DNA from: Marthasterias glacialis
Lineage: Eukaryota; Echinodermata; Asteroidea; Forcipulatida; Asteriidae
DNA length: 64,000 nucleotides
NCBI GenBank assembly: GCA_911728455.2
Contig: OU452229.1
Location: forward strand, 13,612,076-13,676,075
Direction: 5' to 3'
Positions 22,601 through 36,221 of this stretch are shown here, piece after piece. The translations under genes and the position numbers were made by a program. The number at the start of each line of letters is the position of its first letter. Position 1 is the stretch's first letter. Below the pieces are notes generated by a model, which was given only the letters and a program-made list of their open reading frames with translations, ran no database searches and was not told where the DNA came from.

Positions 22601-25600
22601 TGAACACTGTGTTCACATAGTAGCCATACTGTGCACTCAATGGTCACACTGTGACCACACTGTGTTCTCTATGTGTGACACTATGAATTTGGAACAAATT
22701 CACAGTGTACAAGTGTCCCCTGTGTGTTCACAGTGTGGTCTCTAGTGTGGTCATAGTGTGAACACTATGACCACACAGAGAACACAGTGTGGTGACAGGG
22801 GGAAATTTTCCTAAGAGTACTTGACAGCCCTACTTATAAGTGACAGTGGCTTGTCTAAATGGGTGTTCCCCTCCAGCCCTCCTCTAGCCCTAGATTGAAA
22901 TCATTGCGCAATGGCAGCCAGTCCGAGGCAGACGAACTCATGCAGTATGTTTGTACAAAATGGCAGCTAGTCAGGCAAACAAAATCACGCAGTATACTGT
23001 TTGTACATACGTCACAAAAATGCGCCATCTTGTCGATGATGAAAACTTCTGACAAATTGTTATCTTTGAAAATGATATGAAAACAAAAAGTATACTGATG
23101 AACGTCTTAAATCAAGACTATTACCACTCGTGAAAGCTGAGCTGATTCATCACTTACATTCATGTAACTCTAAATAAATATTGTCAGTCTACTAAGCCCC
23201 ATAACTTGTTTTGATTTCAAAAAGGATTTGGCGGTAGAAATGCTCGTTGTTTTCTTTACACACTGCGCCTTGCGGGTTTTTGTGTAAAGTTGCCTCAACT
23301 TCGTCAACAGAGTACCGCATACCTTGCGTTACTCACAGGCGTACTTCTTCTACAGTACCGCTGCCGTATGTTAAAGTGCAAAAACACGGAGTCCGAATGT
23401 CAGTTGCGACAAAACGTGGGCCACACTCATTTAAAAAGCATTTTTGACCGTTGAGAAAATGACGCTGACCAATCATATTGCACTGGTCACTCGTCAGTTT
23501 ACAGAGCAAACAATTTCCAAGTGGACCTTCGTATGCAATTGACCCACAGGGAGTTTCGCCCACGGTGGGTCAGCGGAGTTCCGTGTGTGACATAGCGAGT
23601 GCTCCCTCTAGTTCTTATATATTACTCTATGGTCAAACTTGACTGCAAAAGGGAATGGCTTAGTATCCCGATTTATGCACCACCAAGGTTGCGTGTAATG
23701 TATAAAAGTATACTAATATACTTTTAAACAAAATATATACTTAAAAAAAAACCCCATATATATATATAACAGAATAAATTAACTTTTTGATTTTTCCGAT
23801 CAACGTATAGAGTGTAAAATCTGTTGTTTACGATAAATGAGATCTGAAAAGCAGAAGAAATGGAACAGCAAACTTGTCAGGGTAGAATTTGAAGAATTTG
23901 AAGAATTACTACCGGTTACAATATTAGTAAAATATTAGTAAAACGAAACAATGTAGTGCATTATTTTCGTATGGGCCCAAATGAATAATTCAAAGACAAA
24001 AAAAAGTTTCTAAAACTTCAGACACAATTTATATTCTGTTGTATCAAGTAATTTTGACGACCACTAGAATGAAAAAAAAGTGTTTTGTTTATGCGTTTAA
24101 GCTGTCTAGAACATAACAACTGAATCGCAATGCGAAATCATATAATATCCAACTTTGTTATACATTGTTAAAAAGCAGTTGTTTGTCACAAAGCGAACTT
24201 TAAATGAACCTTGTCTTGTTTCCCTTGTCTCGTGTAAAAAAAGAAAAAGAAGCCTTGTTTTTAAGAATCTCTACTAGAGGAACCCTTAACTATTGGGCAA
24301 TTAAGACGAATTGTTGATGACTGTAAATGAAAGCCCTCTCCGTGTTGTCCTCGTTAAAGACAAATCACAGGCTTGGTAGTTGTCGAAAATAGAGGGTTTA
24401 TACTTTCAATCTGAAAGCTCACTGATTCAAAAGTTCTTCCTGGTACTACGAAACCTCAGTGGAACATTTCCATCTGAACTACTGTCAAAGTGGACGAATT
24501 AGCATTTGAGACCCCGCAAAATCAGTTGTTTCGATTATCGTTTAATTCGATCGCTGCAATCGAAATAAGTCCGATATGAGCGCGTTCAAAATCCCGATAA
24601 TGCATAAACCGTTTCCGTTGTTATACGTCAAACGTGACCGCCTAAATTGGTGAGATTTGGACAGGTTGTTTGTTTGATGTGTTCATCGGAAACTAGAAGA
24701 TTGGGAATCAACTGATAAACGTAGCGGCAAATCTGCGGCTGGCTTTTGCAGTGTCCCCCGCCCAAATCCCATCGTCAACCACCCATCATTTCTCGGACAA
24801 CTTTCAAGACCCCCAGCCGGCCCCCATCATACAATCACATGATTTTTTGGATTTTGAAGAAAAAGCTCAGTCCAAACAACAGTTGTGGAATCGCCTTAGC
24901 CGCGTGGACCCGCAAGCTGCTCAAGCTATCGACCGGACTCTGAATCAGCGATTCATTACAGCGTAATCATGCACGGAAATTTACCAAATCGTGAGCTTGC
25001 ATCCTTTATGCATATTTGATTTGGAAGGGGCGCTCGGCACACACAGCCCGCCTTTGCCGTATAATAAATACGCCTTTTAGCTTCGTTAAACTATATAGAA
25101 GAAGAAGAAGGAGAAGAAGGAGGAGGAGGAGAAGAAGGAGAAGAAATACAAAACAAAACCGAAACATCTTGTAGACAGAAGCACCTAATGCCGATAGTGG
25201 TTGAATAACTATTCAAGTAAAACGCGAGGAAACGGGGGAGAAATGAAATTATGTTTCGAAGTCCGGGGGGGGGGGAGGTTCCCCTCTTCATGATTTTGTT
25301 TTTGGGGAGTGGTGGTAGGGGGGTTAGAAAAGTTTTTGGGTTTAATGTTGTGTTGTTTGTAAAACGCCATCTTAGGGCTCCATCGAACCAAGCGGGGAAA
25401 AGCACTCCGGCACACACACCCATGAATTAACTGACTTTATTGGTCATGCCGCTAAAATCGCACATTGAAGATAAAGGTAAAACACTGGTTCCAACAGGGT
25501 TATAAATTTAACTGGTAAGCAATAAAACTGAAGAGAATCGGACGACAAACGATACAATTAGTAGCCATGTTTCTTCTAATAGCTACTTAAACCCTAACCC

Positions 25601-28600
25601 TCCCAAATCCTCTCAAATGCTCTCCAGGAAGTGGTCTGATTGCGGAGGATTGAGGACTGTTGGCACAAATAACAATTGCTTACCACTGGGTCAAGCATAC
25701 CAAACATGTTGGCGTGGAGTGACGTAACGGTAGAAGAAAAGGTGGAGGGTTGGGGTCACCCTTGGGCAAGTGGGCCTAGGGATTGAGGAACTGAGCAAGT
25801 TTATAAGGAACTCTCGAAGTGAGATTCTGAGGTAAATATCTCGTGGTGTCGACATTGCACGGAAACACGCATTTAAATCGTCCCGAGATAATCTTTTCAG
25901 GATGACAACATTCTTCCTGTAAGACGGCGTCGACTTCCCGAGATAAAACTTAATGGTTACGACATCCAAAATTGAGATGTTGACATCCGAAAAAAAACCC
26001 AAAACCATTTTCTGTCATGCAACTACCAATATGACGTCACATTGAGATATATTGTCGACATCCTACTTTCAAGATCTCTTTATACTGAGATAGATGTCCC
26101 AGAATCTCAGCAAGTCAGATAGCTCCAGGATACCGCATATCCATATAACAAGATAATTCATCTTGAAAAGTAGACTTATTTTGTCGACTTGTCCTGATAA
26201 TTTGTACTGCCAAGTCGTCCTATTTTATCGAATAAGTCGACTGGTCCTCATCTCGCCAACACAACTTAATGATACAAAGAAGACGACTTACTGTGGATAT
26301 TTTTCTGACCAAGACGACTTACTGAAACTTAGATGGTATTAAGTCGACTTGTTAGCTTCAGTAAGTCGTCTTGGTTAGGTAAATTACTACGGTAAGTCAA
26401 CTTCTAAGGTTTAATAAGTCCCTTTTGTCGAGATGAAATTATACGGAAGCCTAGAGTGACCATCCGCATTTCCGAGTCACTAAAATAACTATCATGGCAA
26501 GATGGATTAATGAAATGTTGTTACTTGGAAAGATGTAATAATCATCGTTGGAAGACTTATTCCTGATATAATTATCTCTAAGTTCCATCTTTCTACGATA
26601 ATAAATTACCTCAGTAGCTTCGAAACAAGGATGGCCACTTTAAGCTTCCGTAAAATTAACATTACAAGTCAACTTATTCCATAAAATAAGTCGACTTGGA
26701 AACAAAAGGACAAAGTATCTCTTTATCTGGGTAAATGGTATGGTAATTTCTGCAGCTACGTATAAGTAATGATGGAGGAAAGTTATCATACAGTTTTTAA
26801 ATATTTATACCATGACTTAATTCTCTTGACCACAAAATCATTAACATTATCAACATCAACCGTGCGAAGACGTGCCCAGTTTTCTGTTGTTTTCATTTAA
26901 ACGAGATCACCCAATTTGATGAAAATTCACTGGTTGCTAAGATGGTGTGTTAATTGAAAGCTAATGGATGAAGAAAGAAAAATGATATACTTTAAAAAGG
27001 AGAAGCTATCAATTTATTTTGTACGATATACTGTCACAACAGTTTTGCGGGGATTTAAAACAAGCAACGTGTGGTAATTATGCAATCGTGAACAGAACTT
27101 GATCCGATCACAGACTCGGCAGAGCGGGTAGCCGTGAGGGGCTCCTTCTCCGTTTACATATATCCAATTACAATTATGAGATCGAGCTTCTTGTCATCAC
27201 CTTTCCACCATTGATTGATATGTCATCCCTTGTAAAGTGGGTTTCAAATTCAGAGTAGGAGAGAAAACTATTAAAGAGCTTGAGCTCCTTACGTCGGGTC
27301 CTGTTCGGGGCGTGCTAGGTATATGGGCAACCAGAGGCCTTTCTGTCTGAAAGGATCAGTAGTTCCCCTTTAAAAGTAATTATACTGGATTAGAATCGGG
27401 TCACGGAGGTTTGGCTTGTGACCGGATCATTTTGAACCCCTCCCCCTTCCCCGTGACGTCGTTAGCACAGCTCTCTTTTCGCGTTATTACATCATTTCAA
27501 GTATTAACGAACAGAGCATACTTTCCGGAACAAACGGGACAAACCCCCACAGAAATCCCCAATTCCAACACAAATTTCTCTGCCAATCATTTCATCATTT
27601 GTTTACTAATTTGTTTTACCAATTTAATTGTTGGCTCCAAAACAAAAGCTCCTAATTTGCATGTTGATCACGTGCACATGTTGCAAACGTTTACCTGCAG
27701 TAAGAAAAAACAAAAATAATAACAATTAAAATGGCGTGGCGACCTTCGTCTTTCTTTTCAAACGGGTAGAAACAAGATTTCAGTCACGATGTAGGGTCTC
27801 GTCTCTCCATTGATAACCCGAACAATTAAAATTGTTTTTTTAGTTTTTTGTTTTTTTTGCTTTTGTTGCCCAAAATGTTGCACAGTGTTCTTACGCGAGT
27901 GTGTTTTACATGGTTTAATTAACAAACGTGCACTCCGTGATAATTGTAACCGTCATATGCAGTGATAAACTTCAATTGTCTGTTACACTGTTTAATTATT
28001 TCGGTATAAATTGTTAGCAATTTGAATACCGAGATTCGTTACCGCTTGTTCTCGTTCCCCTTCGGTGATGTACTGGTCAATATAATCACTTATACTCCAC
28101 CATGTTTTGTTTTCTTTTCCGGGCGTCTGTAAAAGAATTTATTGCATAAATAAGCTGAGTTCAAAACAGGGTGCTATTTCGTGTACAGTGTTGTACGCTC
28201 GTATGGTGGGTACAACTTCCAGTGTTTTCAAAAACCAGAAACTTTTTCCTTCTACATGCTTAAAGCGAGAAGAACACACTGATCGAAACGTCGAGACCCT
28301 ACTTTAACCCAACTCCGGTTAATCGTAGAACTAACATGTCTTCCAGAAAGAGATTTAACTCACATGGTTGATACAGGTAATCATACACGGTTCTTACACC
28401 ATGCAAAGCTACCGTGAACTTCTTACCGATCCTACTTGAGCCGTTGTAAACGGAGCGAATTTATTAAAGTCCAAACTCATACCTGAAGTCTTTTTCAAAC
28501 CACGAGGAAGACAGGAACACAGCTAAGCCAAAAAAGCCAAACTATAATCGAATTGTTTGCGTCCCCGTCATAGGAAAAAAAGGGGGCGAAGATTGGAACC

Positions 28601-31593
28601 TAAAACCCACGGGACACGACATGAAAATATGAATTTGTAACTAAATACAATTATTACAAACAACGCCTTGACAATTTGAAGGAAAATCAAACAAGCCACG
28701 ACGGCCTGGCTTCCGAAGTAGAATCGACAAATACCAGTGGTTGGTCGATCGATACTCCCAGTACCAAATCAACTTGATGTGAGTCGCTGCATTTACGAGT
28801 CATGGTTGTCTTTTTTTTTAACGGGAGAAGACGAGCATCGAATCAAACGAATTTGAGACTGTGTTGTCTTCTTCCCCCCCCCCCTCTCTCTTCTGTTGAG
28901 AATGTAAAACCTTGAAGAGGGGTGGGAACAAATTATGGTTGAGAAGTAGATAAATTGATTAATGGAACGTGCGTTTTGTGCCGTTTGACTTTGCCCCGCC
29001 GTGGTTTTATTATCGAAACAAGAGGGTTAAGGGTCCGCTTCGATTGACTTTTTCCTCTTGTAAGTGATGTGTCCGGAAAGTGGTAAGTGTTCAATCGAAC
29101 TGGCGACTTTTTTTTCTTGTGGCTGGCTTAGCCGTAGATGCTTCCCGCAATGTTTCCTGGTCAGAACAATCGCTAAGAAGGGTTTAATTATTTTCGTATG
29201 GCTCGGGGTAAGAATTCATGGCTTGTGGTCGTTGTGTATTTCATTAAATGTTCTTATCTCGCCGTGGGAAGGGGAGGGTAGAGGGAAGGGTGAGGTGCCC
29301 CGTGTTTTCCCATGTCAACGAAGAGACTGTGATTGAAGTACGTCGCCCCCTCAGTACGTGCCTAAGACTTAGACTTTTACAAGTTGTTCCCCCTTTATTA
29401 TTATTTTTTTTAAAGAAAGAAAGAAAAAAAAAGCACATCCGACGCTCAGATCTGATTGCCGGTTATCGGTGACGCAGCGTGCGGCATAATCGTGCCGGGG
29501 CATCTCGTAGCGAGGACACCGCGCCGCAGTCCACCTCCCCATCGCGAGGGGGGTCCCTTGCGAGTTTACACGGCAGTCCCTGGCTGTGTGCTATACTCGA
29601 GAAGGACCGTGCATTATCTGATCCCAGCCCGGGCTATTATTTACGCTTCATTTCAAAACCCGCTCTTGAATTTTTCTGTCAATTCTGTCGATTTTTCCCC
29701 CCGATCGCTGCCAGTGGCGTGTATTTTACAGACAGCTACACGCAAGACTGTAACTTCTGCGTTGAGTAGCGCATTAGACTTGCTAAAACCTTTATATGAA
29801 GATAAAAAAAAAATGAAAAACAGAAAAGTCAAATGCTCAGATTAATGATGGCCGTGTAAAAAAAGCAAAGCCCTTTGTTTCATGGTTGACGAGAGTCTGG
29901 GAAAAACGATCCCCACGAACAAAACAAGAGGGGAATTAATTATACAAAGAAAGAGTGGCATTTTCACTTCAGGATTATAATCGCCTCATCTCATGTTATG
30001 TTGATTTGTTAACAGAGAATTGAGCATATATTTTGATAACTGATATGTCTGCCCTCTAGTTAAAACAATTCTTTCTTTTCTTTTCAGGAGGTCAAGTTAA
30101 CTTATCCTCTGGAAATTTACAGTTGAAAACTAGAGCTAGAGCCCTTTTTTATAACATAGGAGATTGGTCAAGCGTTATATAGGAACAGTTTCAATTAGGT
30201 ATGGCCCAAACTCATGATGCTGAAGAAAAAAAAATCTGCCAAAGGCTTTCTGCTAGGTTAAAAATATATGAGTGGGGAGTCACATCCAAAAAGTATACGT
30301 GAAATGTTGGTAACCTTATTCTGGTAAGGAAATATGGATCGCCGCTTAGCTAATTTATGCGCGTACTCTCTAAATGTAAAATAATGGAAAACCACTTGTT
30401 TTGTCCGCCATACCAATGTTGCTGAGAGCCATATGGCTGACAACTCTGTGTAGAGTGAAAGACGGGTATTTTCAACTTGAATCAGGGTAAAGTTCGCTCC
30501 AATTTCACTCAAAAAGGGTGATGCACAGTGAGTTTCCCTCTCAAAAGAGCCAAACTGACACCACTCGGGCGAGAGAGTGAAATGTTCACTCTTTTACATT
30601 TAGAGAGTAGGCAGATTTTTGAAGTTTGGTCCTGGGGGAGGGGGCGAACCAAGTAAAAAAAACGTGAATTAATTTGATGGATAAACCCAATAAATACTAT
30701 TAAGCCTTATTCGTAACCATACTTCCAACATCTTTGCCATACTTTATTGAAAATCTCAAAAAGAAAACCCCCACAGACACCCAAGGACGGTGGCCCGATG
30801 TGGTGAACACACGCCTGACTTGTTTTACCCGCTGCAGGACTCGGGGAAAGCCTTAAGTATACTGTGTTCGTAACATGCCGCAGACACAGTATAGAGGATT
30901 TGTGATGCTTCAGGATGTTTTTTTTTTATAAAGTTCACGCCATTACCAATTCTCCAGAGATTATCGCTATCTCTCTTTGATTCACACAATCAAACTGATC
31001 TCGATATGAGCGTGCAAAGAATCACTGACAGAGCTAATACTGATCCCTGAACACTGAAGGAAACAACATTGGCACATGTTATAGACCAGTTAAGACTAGA
31101 AAGTAGAAATGAACTTTTCCCAAACCAGTAAATGTAAAAATGACATGAAAATAGATGTGGAAGAACCCCATTTTAACTTCGGTTTTAAACAATCGAAATT
31201 TATAAGGACAATGTGTTTACATGCTGAAAAGTATGCACGATTTTTTATTGTTTTGTCTTGACTCAAACGGCGGATTGAGCCCAAATTATCATAGATTTAT
31301 TTATTTTATTCATTTATATAATTATTGTAGAACAACGTTCTATCGGCTTTGATCTTTGAAAGCAACTGTCACCCATCATTAAGTAATGCCCATTTAAACA
31401 TGAACTTCAACCGCCTCGACCCTCCTAAAACAATATTTTTAAGAGAAACGAAAATAAACAAAATTCTTTTTTTTTCTTGTCGGAAATCTGGAGTCGGGAT
31501 GACCTTTACATAAATCTGTGTTCTGATCCTAACCTTCGTAGATTGATGGCTTTGATAAGAAAGTGTCTTTTTCAAGATTGTTCAAAGTAAAAC

Positions 31594-31630
<37 letters not shown>

Positions 31631-34600
31631 CTAACAAATCTGAGACATTCCATGATTCTATATTTGGCGCTACAGCCTTCACTCCAAGAATCCTTTATCG
31701 CGCTGTCATCATCCTTGTCGTGTAACAATAAATAAACATCTGGTATGAACTTTGTAATAAGTGATCTTTCAGATTCAAACTATCTTCTTTTTAAAAAAAG
31801 GATCTTTCACTTCTTAGGTTGTGATTTTTGTATCTTTAAAGGGTATGCGCAACAATTGTATAAGGTTGAGAGACAAAAATCACATATTTATACATAACTT
31901 TGACATACAGATGGTCATGGTGGAAAACTCCCCTTTGAATATTTTTGTCTGAAATATCAGAACTCGATGTTTGAAAACATTGTGAGGTTTGTTTGACTGG
32001 TTTCTGGTGACTCTGTTGACCGACTGAGCTTAAACTTGTACAGGTTTGTTATTGCATGTGTACGTTGGGTCACATAAAGTTCGGGTAATGGTCTTCGACA
32101 ATTATCAATGTTGTAAATGGGTGGTCGGGTTGGTGGAGTGGGATCTTTCCTCACCTTTCCAGCTCTATAGGAGGACCCCGTTTTGAATCCCAGCGGGGGC
32201 ACTATGTGGAGTGGGTTTTCAGTCCCTACCTGATTGCATGGGTTTTCTTGGGGTTTTCCTCCCACATCTGAAACTGAAACTTCCTTCCTTGTCTTCTCTT
32301 CTTTGGGTTCTTGGCTGGTATATTAATTAAGTTCGCTTTTCTGAGAAGCCTTCGGTTCACAACCAGAATTAACAAATGTAAATGTGCTTTAACGCTCATG
32401 TATTACCTGTTTCTCTCTCTATATATTTATTTTTATAGGACAGGCAGCATTTGTCCGAGTATCATCAGATTCAGTGCTTGGCTCCTACTGACGCTACTGG
32501 TAGCACAAGTTCTCCTGGGTAACTCGGCCACGGCAGATGAGAAAAGCAGGTTCCCCAAATTTATGAGATGGGGTAAAAGATACAACCCAGGTACGTAACT
32601 AAAACTGCAAAAGAAATTACCGAAGTTACCCCTGCTTATTTTTTGGTAACTTCAAGACCAATGAAATGGGCAAGACAGGTTACTTACAAGACATTACCTA
32701 AATTGAATGTTTATTAAGTCACGAGTTAATAATAATAATTATTTATATGCATTTATTATGCGTTTTTAAACATCGCATCAAAGCGCTATACACTATTACT
32801 ACCACTGATTAATGCGCCTTAAGCATTCCTGAAACCATCTGAACTCCTTTGGAGTATGCAGCACCGGCAGCCAAACTGGTGCAAAGGCTGCTAATCATTC
32901 AAATCAACAATCTGTACTCTCAGAGTGAGACCATCTTGGGTCTTAATTCCCGTACTCAAAGGTTTTGTAAGCACGCAGCACTCATCGTGGTAACCCGACT
33001 ATTTGTTGGTGTCTTTGCGGGGACAACCTCGCTTCCAGGTGTCAATGCTTTTAGGTTAATTTAAAAGAGAAAAACAACATCTAGTTCTGTATTATTTATG
33101 TCAGGAAGTGGGGTTGTTCATCTTATTTTTGGTTCTTTTCATTGATGCACACAGCATGTCAGCTACAAACGTTTTTTTTTTAGTTCAACATGGCTGCCTC
33201 ACTTCTTAACAAACCGTGAATAGAGCGTATAAGGCCTACAGCTGTAAGTTCTTTACAAACTACTAATATCAGACAAGATCTTTTCACAAATTGAACAACA
33301 AAAACACTTTGTTATAATTAAAAGAACTCCTCGGATTTTTATTGACCAATTACCTTCCCCAAACGAAACTAAAAGATGCTGCTTTATAAAAAAAACAAAA
33401 ACAAAAAACAACAACATGGGAACTTAAACAAGAGAATTACGGGGACACATTGCCTACGGATCTTGGCGCTTTTTGGCAATAAAAAGCGTTGTTATGAAAT
33501 GAACAATAGTTGGATAGATATTTTGAAAGTAGAATAAAATGATATCCCTTGAACTGTGTGTGTTTTGGGGGGCTTTCATTTCGTGACAGAACATAGTCCG
33601 CCATTTTGTAGATCGAAATGTTTGACTCCACAAAATGGCGGACCGTAAGTGTCTAGATGTAGAGTGTGGTTCCACTGGTTGTATTTTCGACAGGCAAACT
33701 TATGATTTGTTTTAATCACTACTCCCTTATCACAACAACACTTTATAGGTGTTTTATTGCATGAACAACTCTTCAAAAAGGAGCAATTCCAAGCAAACGT
33801 TTAAGAGATTTGAAGGCAAAGTGTTCCTTTAACGAATCACCGGTACCAAGAGCCACAGGCCCGTAACAACATCAGACAATAGTTGATTGTAATCAAGTCA
33901 TTGTTTACTTTTATGAAATCGAATTCCGCTGATGCTAGTAAGACAATACGTGAAGCAGAATTCTACCCGAGCCGGGTATTTTGCAGGCACACACGAGCAA
34001 ACGAAAACCATCTTTTTGCGCTGTGTACACATTTTGAACGCCAATGTAAAATCACATACTTTGTGTTGAAGAAAAAAAGAAAGAAAAACAAAGTGTTTAT
34101 TTTCCCATCGCTCATCGTGTAACTTAATCCGTAATTACTGCCTGATCATCGAGATCTTTAAGTACACAGTAATCGTGTTTTACATCTCGTCAAAATAAAA
34201 GAAGGAATCCATATCCTACGTAAGCCTTCATCAGAACTTAGCAAACATTTTAAAGGGAAAACCATTCGCTGTTTGAATAATTTAGTTCAGGACTCTTTTC
34301 TTTATACTCGTGGCGATCTTTGTTTTTCCAGCGACCATGTCTCGTTGAATCGGGCTGATTAATTGAGATATTGTACGAGATAAATACACGGCTATCTTGT
34401 TAATCTCTTTATGAGCCTGGCTTTCTATTTTTTTCTTCTGTTGGATGAGTGGGTTGTTACGAGAGAATAATTGAGCTTGCCAGCAAGGTGGGTTTGCTTC
34501 GTGATCTTGAACAATCTCCACCCACGGGAACCACGGCAACGCCACGCCGGGTTTGAATCACGACGATCCCAGCCGTCTCTAGCAATTTTCTTCATCTTAT

Positions 34601-36186
34601 CAATATGCAGGAGTTTAGATTGGAAAGAGATTCTTTATCAAGATCACGTACGAAGTGTGCGTTAGTTCAGTTTTCTTGATTCAGTTCAACAATATATTTT
34701 TACTCTATTTAAGACATACCATTTGAAAACAAATAATAACAACTTCCTCTAATCAGTAATTGCTAAAAGGTTGATCCTGTTGTTTGCTTAGTTGTGCTTG
34801 AGGTTTTTTTTAAACAAAATACAAATACGGGTACGAGTACTTTTCGGTGGGCACAAGTACGAGCAAAGATACTTTGTTGTGAGTAAGAGTACTTTACTGT
34901 GAGTACGAGTAAGATTACTTTACTGTGAGTACGAGTGAGAGTACTTTACTGTGAGTACGAGTGAGAGTAATTTACTGTGAGTACGAGTGAGAGTACTTTA
35001 CAGTGAGTACGAGTAAGAGGACGTTACTGTGAGTACGAGTGAGAGTGCTCTACTATGAGTACAAGTGAGAGTACTTTACTGTGAGTACGAATAAGAGTAC
35101 TTTACTGTGAGTACGAGTAAGAGTACTTTACTGTGAGTACGAGTAAGAGTACTTTACTGTGAGTACGAGTAAGAGTACTTTACTGTGAGTACGAGTAAGA
35201 GTACTTTACTGTGAATACGAGCAAGAGCACGGGTATTTCACTGTGAGGACAAACACGAGTACTCTGACTACGTGTAGTAGTAATATGACTACGTGTATTT
35301 TATTGTCAGAACGAGTTAGTGCTTTACTGCGAGTACAAGTAAGAGTACTTTACTGTGAGTGCGAGTAAGAGTACTTTACTGTGAATGCGAGTAAGAGTAC
35401 TTTGCTCTGAGTACGAGCAAGAGTACCTTGCTGTGACTACGACTCCCAGTACTTTTCCAAAGTTACAAGTACAAACCAGAGTAACTCTTCCATGGGCATA
35501 AGCACGAGTAAGAGTATGGCACTGTCAGCACGAGTACGAGTACTTGTCCTGCGAGTACACATATGAGATAGAATTTTTGTGTAAGATTACCATTTGGTGA
35601 GTTTAAGTACAGGAATTTTCCTCATTAGTATGAGTATTGGTGCTTTTAAAGACTACAAACAAGACAGCGTACTACCGGTAATTAAAAGAAAAAGAAAAAG
35701 ACTCGAGCACGATTAAGAGTACCAAACAATATCATTTTCATGAGTACTAGCCAAATACAAGACATTGTTCACAGGCACAAGATGAATACACTGCAGCTGT
35801 GTTACTTAAATGCTCTTTTTAATATTCTTTTTCTTGGGGAGTATTGATAGTGGTGTCTTCTGAGTGGCCTAAATCTCAAGAGGAAAAAAAGAGGGGGGGG
35901 GGGGGTAGGCGTAACTGGAGAGCGGTTCTAGTATTCTTGGGTGTTACTTTATCCAGCGGTCCTCGAAACTAAAACGCCGTAACGCCCTCACATCCCAGTC
36001 CTTGACTTGCTTGGCATTTTGCGGTCCCCTGCACGTGAAAGATTCCTCCGCCTACGAGCCTTTTACAAAATACAACTCCCGCTGATTGAAAGAAGAAGAA
36101 GAAGAAGCAGAAGAAAAAGTTCCCTACACCCTGTTCACCTTTTGTGTTCATGCCACTTGAAATATTATAAAACCAGTTTAGCATCC

Positions 36187-36221
<35 letters not shown>

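Larger units (their letters stand above)
19695..32438 (+). other. LQ: luqin intron 1 (12.7 kb)
   Basis: A GT-AG intron filled with repeats (each listed) and a possible nested terminal exon at 24.7 kb. Other splice-flanked segments are a minus-strand 40-nt segment at 28482-28521 and a strong plus acceptor ending near 30087 (ttctttcttttcttttcag). Confidence 0.7.

Noticed and set aside
32311..32438. ATG at 32311 as the luqin start
   Set aside because: The preceding 127 bp are intron sequence ending in an acceptor (tttttatag). The luqin signal peptide begins after it, and a phase-matched start exon exists at 19660.
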